Assembly (NCBI GenBank): GCA_028753945.1
Contig: JAPNXP010000001.1
Span: 5,074,501-5,138,500 of the forward strand
Reading direction: 5' to 3'
Origin: Hexactinellida sp. DTS-2022
Lineage: Eukaryota > Porifera > Hexactinellida
DNA: 64,000 nt
Below, one piece after another: positions 34,150 to 46,400 of the stretch. The stretch's first letter is position 1, and every line of letters starts with the position of its first letter. Made by a program: the position numbers and the translations under genes. The notes beneath the pieces are model-generated. The model did not search any database. It saw nothing but the letters and a program-made list of their open reading frames with translations, and had not been told where the DNA came from.

Positions 34150-34662
34150 GGCAGGGTTGTAAATAAATCATTTATTTTTTTCTCAAATCAAATCAAATCA
34201 AATCATATTAGATTTAAATTATTTCAAATCAAATCAAATCAAATATTTGAAATATTTGAAACTTTCAAATCATTTCCGAATCACTGTCAAAACGTCATAG
34301 AAATTTTGAAAATGATCTTATATATATGAAATTGAATTGAAAATGACGTGAAATTATATTAACGCAATTTGGAAAGGATTTGAAAATGATTTGAAAAATG
34401 ATTTGAAAAATGATTTGAAAAATGATTTGAAAAATGATTTGAAAAATGATTTGAAAAATGATTTGAAAAATGATTTGAAAAATGATTTGAAAAATGATTT
34501 GAAAATGATTTGAAATAATTTCAAATCAAATCAAATCAAATCATTTGAGAATTCAAATATTTTCAAATCAATTCAAATCAAATCATTTGAGGATTCAAAT
34601 TCTCTTAAATCAAATCAAATCAAATCAAATATTTAAAATATTTGATTTGATTTACAACACTG
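34150..34662. mobile_element. Satellite-bearing hAT-like MITE, 513 bp
   Basis: Perfect 8-bp duplication AAGTTCAC (34142-34149 and 34663-34670). The ends contain CAGGGTTGTAAAT and ATTTACAACACTG, inverted with one mismatch; the left one is set in by two bases. The interior is almost wholly 'caaat' and 'gatttg' repeats that pair across the element. Confidence 0.82.
34376..34518. repeat. 12-bp minisatellite ATGATTTGAAAA
   Basis: About eleven near-perfect head-to-tail copies of the 12-bp unit inside the hAT-like MITE. Flanked on both sides by 'tcaaatcaaatc' arrays in opposite sense. Confidence 0.9.
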
Positions 34663-34799
34663 AAGTTCACTTTCATGAAGTTTCTATTATGAACATAATT
34701 TTGACCCCTTGAATGTTCATAATAAATGAAGGAACCTGACTGTATTTTCAGCAAATGCATAATTATTCTTATTCTCATTACCACATATGTACGTACATA

Positions 34800-34953
34800 C
34801 AGTGGAACTTCGTTAGCACAAGCAGAGTTATACGAAATTCCGGTTAATACGAACGCTATTTCAGTCCCCTTCAAAGGCTTTTTTTTCAAAACAAATGATA
34901 TTGATTATTACGAATTCCGGGTAAGGCGAATGCATTTTTACGAATTTATAGTG
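34800..34953. mobile_element. Pogo-like MITE, 'GTTAATACGAAC' family, worn
   Basis: Starts CAGTGGAACTTCGTTAGCAC after TA and contains 'tcagtccccttcaaaggc', shared with the copy at 51624-51782. The right end is degraded. Confidence 0.5.
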
Positions 34954-35166
34954 TAGAATTATTGGAAAAATCCTTTAATGTTTCTTAAATAATAAATAGG
35001 ACAAAGTCAGTATAGAGCATAAATAATAATAATTGTTAAGATTAAATTTAAGATATAAAATTATTAATTACAATACTAACTACAAACAGTACAGTTGTAT
35101 TAAATGTTCAATAAATGCTTAACTAAAAAACAAGTAGCTCGTACTTCTATTACAAACTGTAGCGCA

Positions 35167-36015
35167 CTAGTTAAAGTATGGAATAATGTACTTTCGGATA
35201 ACATCTATGTTCTCGTGCCAATGTGTGTGGAAAACTTTTGGAACAGTGAAGTTAAAAATCTTTCCTTGTTCAAACAATGTTTTCAACCCGAATGTATCGT
35301 TTATATAGAAATCCTGTTGCTCCATAGGAAGAACCTCTTCATTAAAGTTGTAGAAACCAAACTGGCTTGATTGCCAAGGCTTAACCACCTCATCATCAGG
35401 ACCACCAATCATTACCAACTTTTTTAGTTTCATAAAATTATTCTTCCAGTCTGGATTTTCTGGATAAGTTAGCTTAGGGAGGAATTCACATTTTTGCCTA
35501 TATCGCTCTTCGTCATAAGGATCATGCCAGTAGCTCCCTATGGATATATCCTGCCCAAGTTCTGAATAGAACATGTCCGAGAGAACATTCAGAGTCGCGT
35601 TTGGCCAAAGTTTATAGTATATAAGAGGAATTCCGAATTCTCCGGCCAATGGAGAGGAGAGCGACACGAATGTATCTATATTGTGATTGTTTGTTGTCTC
35701 GATTATAGCTCTACCGATGAGACCACCCTGTGAGAATCCGAGAAAATGGGTTGAGTTGGAGGTTGCCATTATTTCATTCAGCTTATTCTGTATGATATGG
35801 ACCTGATACCACATTTTAGCAAAGCTAAATTCATTGCTAAACAAACTTATTTTGTACACTTTGGTGCCAGGATGTGCTTTTTCAATTTCAGATTCGATCG
35901 TATTCATAGTATCTGGCCCGTCTACAATCCCGTGCATGAGCACTACTGGGGAGTAGCAGTTGCATTTCAGAGAGAGCAGTAGGCATGTTGTTAGGAATAT
36001 AGAGAGATGTAGCAT
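35167..36015 (-). CDS. PPT2: Palmitoyl-protein thioesterase 2-like lysosomal thioesterase
   Basis: A serine hydrolase expected in the lysosome, cleaving acyl thioesters. The frame is open to 36225, but the ATG at 36015 gives a classic signal peptide (MLHLSIFLTTCLLLSLKC) followed directly by the mature start (PVVLMHGIVDGPDTM). The 282-residue protein has the nucleophile elbow GFSQGG (Ser95), GGPDDEV (acid Asp207) and FHTHWH (likely His263). YWHDPYDEERY, VMIGGPDD and WQSSQFGFY favour PPT2 over PPT1. N-glycosylation sequons (NST, NAT, NDT, NFT) suit a secretory route. It is intronless here; upstream DNA shows no shared promoter with neighbours. Confidence 0.92.
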   Translation of the reverse strand: MLHLSIFLTTCLLLSLKCNCYSPVVLMHGIVDGPDTMNTIESEIEKAHPGTKVYKISLFSNEFSFAKMWYQVHIIQNKLNEIMATSNSTHFLGFSQGGLIGRAIIETTNNHNIDTFVSLSSPLAGEFGIPLIYYKLWPNATLNVLSDMFYSELGQDISIGSYWHDPYDEERYRQKCEFLPKLTYPENPDWKNNFMKLKKLVMIGGPDDEVVKPWQSSQFGFYNFNEEVLPMEQQDFYINDTFGLKTLFEQGKIFNFTVPKVFHTHWHENIDVIRKYIIPYFN

Positions 36016-37213
36016 TTGTATGGAGATAACTAAAAGTACCAAAACACAATATGTTAGTTCTAAAATCAGACTTGTATGGTATAATATGTAGGTATAGTAT
36101 GTTACTACGTCAGGGGCGGCATACTCGACGTGGCAGGTACGGCGAGTGCAGTACCACTTATCAGAGTAGTCCCGCACCGTCGCACCACTTTTTAATTGAT
36201 TTCTAAATATCGGTGGCTTTATCACACAATGCTAAAATTAAATGGACTGAAAACGCCAAAAACAAGTTCAACGGATACGGATCCTACAACCATCTATTGA
36301 AGCTTAATTAATGGTGTAGAGAAACACTGGAAGAATGAAGCTTAAATTGATGGTGACGATTTGTAGATAGGTAGTCCGTCATCGCCGTACCACTCTAAAT
36401 ACTATAATTATTCCGCCGTATCACTTTTGAAAAGGATTTGCCCCGTTTGTATGTATTTCTTTATAAATTTGATTGTATATCAAGTTATTGTTCAAGTAAC
36501 CTGTGTGTATATAAAATATATGTATGACATTGTAAGTACTACATACATGTATACAAATGCATTTAATTGATTGGAACACCGCGTATTTATTCACGCAACC
36601 CTAACACTTTAAATATTAGCTTTGGTTTAACGAAGCTCTACAAATACCTACTCCCTTTTATTCTATTCATCCCTTTATACTAGCTGAATAGAAATATAAT
36701 CTATTACAACTTTTAACCCATAATCCCCAGATAGGAAATGTATATGCAATAATTCACTAATATTGCTTACTACAAATAAGTACATTAGTATTAAATATAC
36801 ATATTTATCAACTGAAGAGGAATGATTAATTAATTAATAGAAACTTCACGCCCACATGCTTATGTAGGAATAACTAAAGGTGTGTTTGCACAAATATTAA
36901 GACAACACATAAATGTGAAATTACATGAGCTACAATCATACAGAAATTATATGTTAATTTGAATAATTTCGTCGCTAGAATGTTGGATGCTGGTTATAAG
37001 AACATCGTTGAGAACTGCATACAATGTTCTTATAACCGACATGTTTTTATAGCCGGCATAAATTATATAGGGTATATGGCAACCGTTTTCAAGTAGAATG
37101 TTCTTATATCCGACATGTTCTTATATCTGGCATGTTCTTATAACCGGTGTTCTTATATCCGATATCTACTGTATTGAATAATTATCCCCTTTGGTCTAGG
37201 TACACTTCCTATA
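36016..37213. other. Intergenic; a worn pogo-like MITE at about 36985-37171
   Basis: No gene. 36985-37171 holds 'ggttataagaacatcg' at the left and 'gttcttatatccgatatctactg' before TA at the right, the same family as 28698. Otherwise AT-rich. Confidence 0.5.
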
Positions 37214-37390
37214 CAGTAGATTCTCGTTAATTGTAACCAGGGGACAGTCAAATTTGTTTCGTATAATCCGGAGATGCGCAATGCGCATTAACCGGAGTCA
37301 CTTGCATGCATCTGTATAGGCTAGGGGAATTAGACTCTCTCCTTAACCGATAATTCGACTTATCCTGTTCGTATTAACTAGAGTCTACTG
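37214..37390. mobile_element. Pogo-like MITE abutting the harmonin-like first exon
   Basis: Ends CAGTAGATTCTCGTTAAT and ATTAACTAGAGTCTACTG, flanked by TA. The right end is 29 bp before the ATG of the harmonin-like gene, and the sequence 'tactttttgcag' directly after it reads as a 3' splice site. Confidence 0.75.
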
Positions 37391-37419
37391 TATACTTTTT
37401 GCAGACAAATTTGCCAACA

Positions 37420-40400
37420 ATGACAGATAGAAGGATGGAGGAGAGGAGAAAATTCATTTTAGCTTTCAAAGAGTCGCTGCTCTGTCTGGAAGACGAAGGT
37501 GATAGGGCAGATATAATGCGAGCGCTAAAGGAGTTCCAAACTACAATGTTAGTGGAGGATTTGGTAGATTCTCTGAAGCGAGCACTCGTCAACCCTCAAA
37601 GCCTGGCCGTGTACGTAACGTTGTACCCACTGATACCAGGCAGACTCAGAGCGGAGTATAGAATACTCATTCCCAAAGTGCCTACATTCACAGTCAAGAT
37701 AATTCGTATCCGAAGGAATGGAACGGAGCCTCTAGGGTTCACTATAAGGGGAGGGAGAGAGCACCAACTGGGTACTAACACAACACACGTATAAGGGATT
37801 ATGAGTATTTCCGATTGTACGTGCATTTAATGTTAATTTTATTCCTCTAATAACAAGTTCGCCTATTAGCAAGCAAATTTCTTGCATTCCGCGATACGAC
37901 TGTATCTAATAATGTGTTGTTTATCAATACAGACATTTGTACGAACACAGGGGACGAAATATCGGTTAAGGAGTGAGTACAAGTATATTTCCCCTGTCAT
38001 ATACAAATGGATGCAAGTGACTCCGGTTAATTGGAACATATTTATACGGTCCCCTGGTGTTCATAATATGTATAGTCTAACGAGACTCTACAGTATTTAC
38101 TTTTTTATTTGACTAATATGTTACAGGCATCTTCATCACTAATGTACTACCTGACTCACGTGCTCACAAATGCGGTCTAAAGCCAGGCTACCAAATTCTG
38201 AAAATAAACGCTTTCCCTCTCAAAGAATCAACGCACGAAGAATCTGTTTCTCTTCTCACACTCAAAAGAGCTTATATCTTAACATGCAAAGATATAGGTA
38301 GTTAGTTACTAATTCAAATAGGTTATAGTTATACGTTTGTAGAAGTTCGGAATCAAATCAAGTGTAGAGAGATCGAACAAGTGGAATTGTAACGGCATGC
38401 CATTCGTATTGTGATCAAAAATGCGCTAAGTACACTTGGCATAATGATTAGACATATGAATATATGAATACTTCTCATATTAAAAATTATTTCTTGGAAG
38501 TGGTAATATTAATTTTTTAACTGCACGTTAGGCCAATTTATATTTCTGAGTATTGCTTGAGAAGTCTTGGAAATACTATTACCAAATTTATATATTTATG
38601 TATGCTCTATAGGAATGATTCCTGAGATTCGTAGGAATGCGGTAAACTGGACTTATGCACCAGATATGGAACCCGCCCCCATCTCCAGACAACAAATGAG
38701 AGTCACGTCTCCCTTCCAGACTGGGATAAGGACCGTTAATTGCAAGCTAGATGGGAGTAACTTTGGGTGTAGCATAAAAGGTGCGACACAATAATTAATC
38801 GTAAATAAAAACAATCCTTAAAATAAAGTGTTCCAATACTACCTATTTTGTATACAGTAGCTAGTTAATGATGCGAACACGGCCCGGATAAGGCGAAATA
38901 AAGGTTAAGATTTACAAAGTTAAATTCCCTTATCTATGCAATTACAATACAATAACTCCGGTCACTACGATTTTTCGAATAAAACGAACAAATTTCGATA
39001 GTAACTAGTGTTCGTATTCACTACTTTCAGGTCAACTGTAGCTGTAACATTATTTCGCTAGAATTTAATTGAATATTGGTATTATTTCTAAGAACATTGA
39101 TTATTCAGCTATCTACTTAGGTGGGACTCAGCACAACACCGGCATATTTATCCATAAAATAACTCCAAACTCGAAAGCAGAAGAATTGGGACTTCAGGTG
39201 AGATTCCTATTAGTAAGATCCTGGTTAAAAGTCTGTATTAGGGACAGTTACTCTATTAAGGAGTATGCTAGCTAACTAGAAGCGGATTTAGAGGGATATT
39301 TGAATCCACAAACGATTGATTAAACTTACTTTTCATTTCATCTAAACCTTAATTTGAATACATTAATTGGAACTTATTACTTACAAATTAACAATTTCTT
39401 TTCTACTGTGCCGATTGAAATGAAATCACTGCCTTTATATATTTTTTCTCCGTAGATGGTGCCCTGTTCACACTTTTATAGATTGAGGGCTGAAAATTGG
39501 CATGTAGATGCGGGTAATCGTCTAATTTGCACCTGGGGTTACGATTTCGATCAATAATTTTAGCACCTATTCTAACTAATTATGCCTCATAACATGAAAT
39601 AATTAATAGTAACCTTGATAAAATTTACATGTATGGAATTTAATTTACACCTTTATTTACTCAAACTAGTATATAGGTATATGAAAGGAATGGGTTAGAA
39701 GTAAATTGGCAATATACTTCAAAGGATCATTACCTTGCGATACATTATTCTGAATGGTTTGACACGTTCATAGTGAGGTTGGCGTAACGAAAATAACTAA
39801 AATACATGTGTCAACAGCATTTTCTTTTGGAGGCACTATCAATCAATCAACCACCAAATTATAGTGCCTCCAAAAGAAAATGCTGTCTTTACAGATGTAA
39901 TTTTAGATTTTTTAAGATATTATTCCCTCTACCTAACTAATTAAGTTCCAATATATAAATATAATCCAGGGTGGTAAGTCCTATCCTAGTGCAAGATATT
40001 AATAGGCCCGTAGCGCGGAACGAAGAGCTGTAAATAATTGATACAATCGAGAACAAAACAATACTCATTGGGTTACTGTTTATAATATTTACTATATGTA
40101 AGTAGTAGTTATATAATAAACTGTTATACTATTTACATGTTAATTGTAATTACTGTTGCTCCTTCATAAACGTAGAGCAAATTCATTTTAGATCTTTGAG
40201 AAATTTAGATCAGTAGCTGGTAATAGAGTCCTTATTATATAGAGTATATAACAGATTAACAATAGAGCCGGAATATGTATTTTCAACAATAAATACGTAC
40301 AGTCAACTCCGCTTAATCGGGTCACATCGGGACCAAGTTGTTTTGACCAGATTAAGCGGAGAAACCGATTAACCGAAAATATTGTAAGTCAAATTGTAAT

Positions 40401-43400
40401 TCTGTCCTATAAATCCTTTGAAATTTTGACCCGATTAAGCTATGAAACCGATTAACCGGTGTCCCAATTAAGCGGAGTTGACTGTATACTATTTAAATAG
40501 TAGTTGTAGAATGGAAATAAGATATTGCACTAATCTTCTAGGTAGGAGATGAGATAATAGAAGTGAACGGGAAAAGTTTCTCAAACCTAACGCATGTAGA
40601 AGCGGTTCATTATCTCAGGAAGCAAGACAGTCTCATTATCAAAGTTAAACCAGGAAATGCAGTGTTCCAAAACAGACCGGAGAGTTATGTACGTATGCTT
40701 ATAAACAAAAACAATCAATAATGCATATACAGTATATCCTGTCTATATCTGCCACTTAAATAAGTCCCCACATGACTTTCCATATTTAATCAACCTGTGT
40801 ATAGCGGTCACCTGTACATAACGGCAATTTTTGGCCAGTACCTTGGGTGGATCTTATTAAGTTAATATTAATAGTTTATACTGTTATACGCTATAAAGTA
40901 TACACCACTTAATTAATTGCGTTAAACTGTTAATACTAAGAGTTTAGCTTATTTGGGACGAACTACCTGGAACCCACGATTCCAGTTAATTGGTTGATTA
41001 TACTTTGATAAATCTATTAACTAAGTTCCTATATAGAATACATGTGGTCTTGTCAGGGCCGGATTAAGGTCTTCGTAGGCCCTAGGCACTTTGAGGATAC
41101 CAGGCAGCAATTATGCCCCTAATTTTTCGTTCGTAGGCCCTAGGCACAGTGCCTATTGGATAATCCGGCCCTGAGTCTTGTAGTGGTGTCGCATTCTGCA
41201 CGAAATTTGCTTGCAATAGGCGATCATAATAAGCATAAAATACTCGCTTGGGGATTTATATAAAAAGTAAATTCTTAATTTACCAATATTGTTATTATGC
41301 GAACACCACCTTAAGCCAATGTAATTTGAATCTAGTATTACCCATATTAAAGTAATTATCAATTGTCAATTTACCTTGGAAGAAATAATAAATCGCTCAA
41401 TTTAAGAAAGGGGAGATGAATACAATATTTATGCATGAAGTCTCATTTATACATTTCTCTTGTAATTTAGACTAGGATTGATTTGCTAATATTGTTTTGC
41501 ACAACGTGATTGGCACATATAATCTTAAATAATAATTATCAGTATTTTAACTAAAGTACTTATTTAACTACTACAGTGCATGTGCAATTTGCAAATCGAA
41601 TTATAACGTTATCATATCTTTTTATGCAAATCTTATGTAAATATTTGTCGTTTCCAGTCTGCTTGATAATAACAGTTCTATTATTTTTCTTCATTTTTAT
41701 GTCGTAAAGTATGAAAAATTTAAAGAATTATGATTATTATATGTTAATAGAAATGTAAACTTATTATGCGTAATGTATTTCAGTAAATAGAGGAGCAAGT
41801 TAACCAATAATTATTTTAAGTTTTGGTGACGTTTGAACTTACAATAAATCTGCCCTTCAGTCTCGGTCGCTCGCGACAGATCACAATTCGTGTTGAGCAT
41901 ACTTATTTACCTATAATAACATTTTGAATTTACTCTCTATCTCAAATTTAAATGTATCTCTGTAATAGAATCCGGACAAACAAATAAACACACAACAATT
42001 GAGTTTTAATCATATAAACTATATATCAGCCAACACCTTTTCTATTCTAACTTTTAGACACTGGCAAGGTTATCCACTTTTGTGAATATTTTTATTGAAA
42101 GGTGTTGGCTTATATATAAGTAAGCCCTTTGTACTTTGGAGTAAGCGTAATTGAATAATATTTAATTTTGTAGCAAAGTGGAGCTTCATTCGGTGGAGAG
42201 GATACCCTGAAAGACTGGCGAGAGAGCACGGGCGGACAGTTCATTCTGAAGAAGAGAGATAGCTCTCAGGCTATAGAAGGACCAAGAGACTATGAGGACT
42301 TCTTCGGTGAAGGATTATTTGCAGCACCGATTTTTGGTAATCACTTTTAGCGCATTGGGTTCGCCGTTCGCGTAAGTCACGTTTTGCACAAAATTGATTG
42401 CTGTTAGAGGAACGTAAATTATATTAAATGCTCGCTTAGGGATGAATAGTTGCTTGCTAATAGGACTGAAATTGTGTTCGTGTATTAACCGTGTTCGTAC
42501 TAACGAGGTTCTACTGTATCTGGACTTGTTCATCTTAATTCCCAACTGTAGCACAGTCAATCGAAGGATACGGACCTACTATGGCGCTGCCTGGACTCAC
42601 TTCCATTGAAGTAAAGTCAGAAGCAGAAAGGGTAAGTTAGCATTAGCATACACATATCTGCATACTTTATCTTACTTACATTCAAAGGGTGGCGCTTGCA
42701 AGAAACTTACAGTCAGGTTCTTTTATTGTGAACATTAAAGGGACCGATAATTTTGTTAATAATAAGAAACTTCATAATAAGCAACTCAACTTAATACAAA
42801 CCCTATCTAAGTTGTTAAATTTGGGCTTGTTCATAATAAAACCTTTTTCATATTAAGCAATAGAAATTGTCCACCTGACTGTATATATGTATAAGTCAAA
42901 GGGCTATCTCATCTGTCCCACGACTCGTTCTCTCTCAAAGATCAAAATTGTAGTCTGAATTTGAATTTTAGATGGGAAAAGAATAGTTAATTATGAGTAC
43001 AAAGTTAATTCCCATAGCCTATACAAATGCATGCAAATCCAAATTCAGGATATTGCAAAAAAAATTCGATGCTGCCCTTTGTGTTCGTATTAACGAGAGT
43101 TTACTGTATTTTTAAAATTGGGACAAATCAATTCATCATATACATATTGAGTGTTAGATTCCGCTTGAAGCCAAGTCGCTATGGAGCATCTGTAGATCAT
43201 ATGCTTATGTATATAAGCTGAAATCTGGAATAAACTATTTTGATTGTAGTGGTACGTATTTATTAATTTGAAATATAGATTATAACAAACTAAGTCTTTT
43301 ATATCTCTAATGAACTAAACTATTATTATTTTGGGTTAAATAGAAAGAGGATTTCAGAGACGGAGACGACCAGGGGGGGTACCCAGGCCTGATAGCAGAT

Positions 43401-46400
43401 GTAATGAGAGATAACGAGATACGAAGATCCATCAGTAACTTTGAGGAGGTCATAGCATCTGTGAGTTCATTCACTAGTTCTATTTTTATGATTTCCTATT
43501 ATTATATATTGCATAAGGTTAAAATAAATACTATATTCAATTTCTTATTCAATCTTAGTGATAGTGCTTTTAATTGGTACAATTAAAATTCATTTCACAC
43601 TGCATAATCTCACTGAAATTCTAAATGTAATATCTGTAATTGCATTATTATGCAATATTAACTAATATAAATTTAATATAAGCTCTAAACACGATACTAC
43701 TCGAGTGCAGTTAGGATATGAACTCAGATCTAATAAAAGTTAGCAAATATTGATTCGATTTGATTAAATCCCTTCTGTGACATGCAATAGGTTGACTTAG
43801 TGAATTGATCATGTTAGTAATGTGATAATATATCACAAGCAAATAGATTGATAATATTACCAAATAGTCCTAGTGGTGTGTATCAAGTTTCTAAGAAAAT
43901 ATATTTGTTCAACTAATATAGTTAGTTAGGTTCATAAACCTAATACATAAATATAGTATATTAGAACTAATATTGATCTAATAAACATTATTCGTTATTT
44001 ACTATAAGTGGTTAATAATGTCGTTGAACACAATGAACAGAATACGAACATTCACCAGTATCAAGAAGAAAGATCATCTCATATCCTCTCCAACCTCAGC
44101 CACAAGCTCAACTATGACCACTACCCCGCAGAGACTTTCAAATTTGGATGAGAGACTTGTCAACTCAATGTCGCCGAACGATCTAGCAATTCATCTCGGG
44201 TGTCTAGTGAAGGCTGGGAAACTTGACCAATCAGTCGCTATGGATCGTTTTAGTGAACTCTCCCAATCTCTACCTGCATTCCAAGCCCCAGTTATGTCTC
44301 CAGATGACCTAACAGACCTGTCCTACCGCGTTCAGCTGAAGAACGTGCAACACAAATATACTCTCAAATTCGATCTAAAAACGAAAGGAATCAACCTATA
44401 CTTCCGTGGCAAGTGCAAGCAGAAGATCCGCTACGACGAAGATGTTAAGAGCTTCGAGGCTGATGAAGATAACACGTTTATCCTTAAAACAACTAGTCTG
44501 GACATAATGGAGTTCGAAGCTGAGGGCTTGGAAGAGAAAAACGCTATTCTGAATGTGCTAGAGCGATTCGAGCAGGAGCGGAGATCCGCAGAAGAGACTG
44601 ACAGCAATAAAGCGAGCAAAATGAGCGAAGATCAGAATGAGGAGACAGACAAGGTTACAGTTCTACCCGAGGGCGGCCGGAGGGCCCGGGGCAGTAGGAT
44701 GAATCTCATGGAGTCCCTCAGGGTGCCTGTTTATAAACAGAGCCTCAAAGAAGGAGATCTTGAAAAACAGGGACACGGGAAGGGTGCGTTTTCTTGGCCA
44801 ATCCGTTACGTTGAAATCAAGCCAGGACAATTAGCGTACTACAAACCTAGCAATAAGAAGCAGCCTCTCAACATCCTAACTCTAGACCAGTCAGTGCTCA
44901 TTGACTACACGTCGGAAGGGTTTGAAATAAAGCTTCCCCCAAAGCGAGGCGAGAGTAGCAATGACCGCAGTTATAACTTCCGTGTGAGTAGGGGCCCAGG
45001 AGACTTTCCCAGGGAAGTTGCTGAGTGGTCCCATGCGATAGAACTAGCCATTCATGGTACGAATGAGAAGGAAATAATTAAGTCTATTTGTGCTACTCAG
45101 GGCGAAGATGTTTCTTCAAGAACCCTAACGGGCTTAAGGCGAATAAGCGATGGCAGCAAACCGGCACGGAGAAGGTCTTATGTATTCCAAAAAAGTATCA
45201 AAAGGTCTAAAAATCCGAGTGACAGTAACCCAGAGCCAGTTCCGAATGTAGACTTGGATGATGCTAGCATCGCAAAGCTTCTCTGCCAGCTGAAACAGCA
45301 GATTAACCACCTACTGCTGCTGTCTGAAGAACTGAAGAGTGACAGAGTTAAAAACGTATTCGACAACTTGTCAGAAATCTGTAAATTCATGGAGAGTCAA
45401 GTGCGTGGAAACCCTGATGATACGCTTCCCTTCCAGCCTCTAAATCGAATCGGGTCAATTTCAGTTGACAGCCCTACTAGCGATAACATCAGTACACACA
45501 AACTTGGAAAACTTGAAAACTTGGAAGATACCCTGACGCACAGTATTAAACCGGAAAATGTACTACACGACGACGACATGCAAAGTACGCAGGATGAAGA
45601 TCTAGCGGTTACTACAGTCACGGCTGAAACTACAATAGCAGACTTCAAACGGGAATTGTCTACAATCCACTCAGTTAATGAGAACGTATCGATTGGTCCT
45701 AGAGACGCCAACCAAAAAAGCCAGAGTCCTAAAGAGGGATTATCTCCCACACACTCTGCACCAGTAGAACCTATGCCCGTAGAGGAGCCCATTGATCCTG
45801 TCTTGCTAAGCAAGATACCCGATCCGCCACCTAATTTGCAGGAGACAATAGACTACTTCCTATTAATTGAGAACGTACCAACTGGAGACACGAGAATCCC
45901 CAAGTGCCCACCCAACATGCCCGAAGCCAATAAATACATAAAGAAGGTTATCCTCGGTATAGCTGACATTCCCCTGCCTCCCCCAAACTTACCCATGGTA
46001 GATGCGATACTCGGTATAGACTCGTTTAATGCTATAATACCGGAGAACTCCGTTCGTAAAGTAGACATGAAGCCTCTGAATTGGAGCAAAATTGGAATGA
46101 AGCAAGTAAAGAACAACAGCATGTGGATAAAACAAATGGATGACATAAACCTAGACATAGACAAACTAGAATGTTTGTTTAAAGAAGTAAAGATGTCTGC
46201 AAATAAAAAAAAACTTATGAAAGAAAAGCCTAAGCGAGAGCTATTATTAGACGATAAACGAGCGATGGGAATAGACATTTTTCTTAGAAAAACACGGTTC
46301 AACTTTGAGGATCTAGATGAAATATTGAACAATGCCATGGAGAGCTGTGAAAATAATGGAGATAAGATTTACCTGCAGCTTGAAGAGTTGGAGGATTTGA

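Larger units (their letters stand above)
34022..34742. mobile_element. TA-flanked pogo-like MITE, 'GTCAGGTYC..TTATTATGAACA' family, interrupted
   Basis: Left AAGTCAGGTCCGCTTATTAT and right AAGGAACCTGACTG, both next to TA. The body 'ttcataataa' repeats match the intact copy at 42710-42881. The element is split by 34150-34662. Confidence 0.75.

Noticed and set aside
34376..34518. CRISPR-like regular repeats
   Set aside because: A 12-bp direct tandem minisatellite with no spacers, inside a eukaryotic MITE.
36016..36225. 70-residue N-terminal extension of the PPT2 frame
   Set aside because: The internal Met at 36015 begins a textbook signal peptide; the extension has no family resemblance.
45397..46338. 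Long minus-strand frames opposite the formin
   Set aside because: Shadows of the formin coding frame, low-complexity Ser-rich translations.
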